Shown: one piece after another, positions 13,204-13,260 of the stretch
Numbering within the stretch: position 1 is the first letter of the stretch
How the letters are laid out: every line of letters begins with the position of its first letter
Origin: CAZHAM01 sp964530415
Lineage (GTDB): Bacteria; Patescibacteriota; WWE3; UBA101185; UBA10185
DNA: 13,260 bases
Reading direction: 5' to 3'
Assembly: GCA_964530415.1 (NCBI GenBank)
Contig: CAZHAM010000016.1
Coordinates: 1 to 13,260, forward strand
Translations under genes and position numbers: made by a program
Notes under the pieces: model-generated
Database searches by the model: none
What the model was told of the DNA's origin: nothing
What the model saw: only the letters and a program-made list of their open reading frames with translations

Positions 13204-13260
13204 GCCACCCTAGCTCAATGGCAGAGCAGACGCTTTGTGAAGCTAACACTTCCAAAGCTA
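13204..13260 (+). tRNA. 5' part of a tRNA, probably Thr(UGU), anticodon arm abnormal or interrupted
   Basis: The acceptor 5' strand GCCACCC (13204-13210), U8-A9, a 4-bp D stem (13213-13216 with 13224-13227) with loop AATGGCA, and A26 form a normal tRNA 5' half. Standard spacing gives stem bases 27-31 = GACGC and anticodon TGT (13236-13238), which with G1-C2 suits tRNA-Thr. The 3' strand expected after the loop (GCGTC) is missing: GAAGC TAACAC follows instead. His(GUG) can be read one base later, but that register breaks the spacing and position -1 is T, not G. The bases 13232-13258 instead make a long hairpin with U36 bulged. The gene may carry an intron after position 36, may be degenerate, or may fold unusually; the window ends before the T arm. 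Confidence 0.55.

Noticed and set aside
13229..13246. tRNA-His(GUG) reading of the same gene
   Set aside because: It needs one extra base after the D arm, gives an unpaired anticodon stem (ACGCT against GCTAA), and lacks the encoded G at position -1.
13236..13260. Group II intron start in the tRNA anticodon loop
   Set aside because: The bases GTGAAG do not match the GUGYG start of group II introns, and too little sequence remains to see any domain.
1..13260. Recoded genetic code (TGA as Gly, as in Gracilibacteria)
   Set aside because: tsf and mreB end at TGA exactly where their families end, and no gene needs read-through of TGA.
1..13260. CRISPR arrays, insertion sequences, toxin-antitoxin or defence genes
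   Set aside because: No regularly spaced repeats, transposase motifs or defence domains were found; all long frames belong to core genes.

Overview
The window is 13.26 kb of AT-rich, tightly packed bacterial chromosome made of core genes, with no mobile element, CRISPR array or rRNA. Code 11 fits: TGA is the stop of tsf and mreB. The gene set points to a reduced genome, most likely Candidate Phyla Radiation (Patescibacteria, Microgenomates/Katanobacteria-like). The signs are a 151-residue EF-Ts, a translation operon lacking pyrH, uppS and cdsA, and a mix of Shine-Dalgarno (SD) genes with apparently leaderless genes. The lineage is an inference; no marker here proves it.

Layout. Positions 1-2766 (minus) hold rpsB-tsf-frr-rseP: ribosomal protein S2, elongation factor Ts, ribosome recycling factor and a site-2 protease cut by the window edge. 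A structured 5' leader (about 2767-2923) precedes rpsB. Positions 3015-3809 (minus) hold thyA with its own promoter, SD and terminator. Positions 3912-6125 (minus) hold topA with three zinc ribbons. Positions 6156-10392 (minus) hold the cell-shape cluster mreB-mreC-mreD-mrdA: actin-like filament, two membrane scaffold proteins and the elongation transpeptidase PBP2. At 10393-10495 transcription diverges. The plus strand then carries a small unknown membrane-anchored protein, def (peptide deformylase) and fmt (Met-tRNA formyltransferase), the paired enzymes that add and remove the formyl group of initiator methionine. rpmB (L28, minus) converges on fmt and diverges from a short PF04120-like membrane gene at 12754. 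The window ends in the 5' part of a tRNA, probably Thr(UGU), whose anticodon arm does not fold normally.

The genes serve translation, cell-wall elongation, DNA topology and thymidylate synthesis. I see no convincing undescribed enzyme system. The most interesting signals are regulatory or RNA-level: the rpsB leader fold, -10 boxes placed 6-10 nt before ATG at six genes, overlapping -35 boxes of rpmB and its divergent neighbour, and the aberrant or interrupted tRNA at the right edge. There is no gene-free stretch longer than 300 bases; the longest is the 248 bp between rpsB and thyA.
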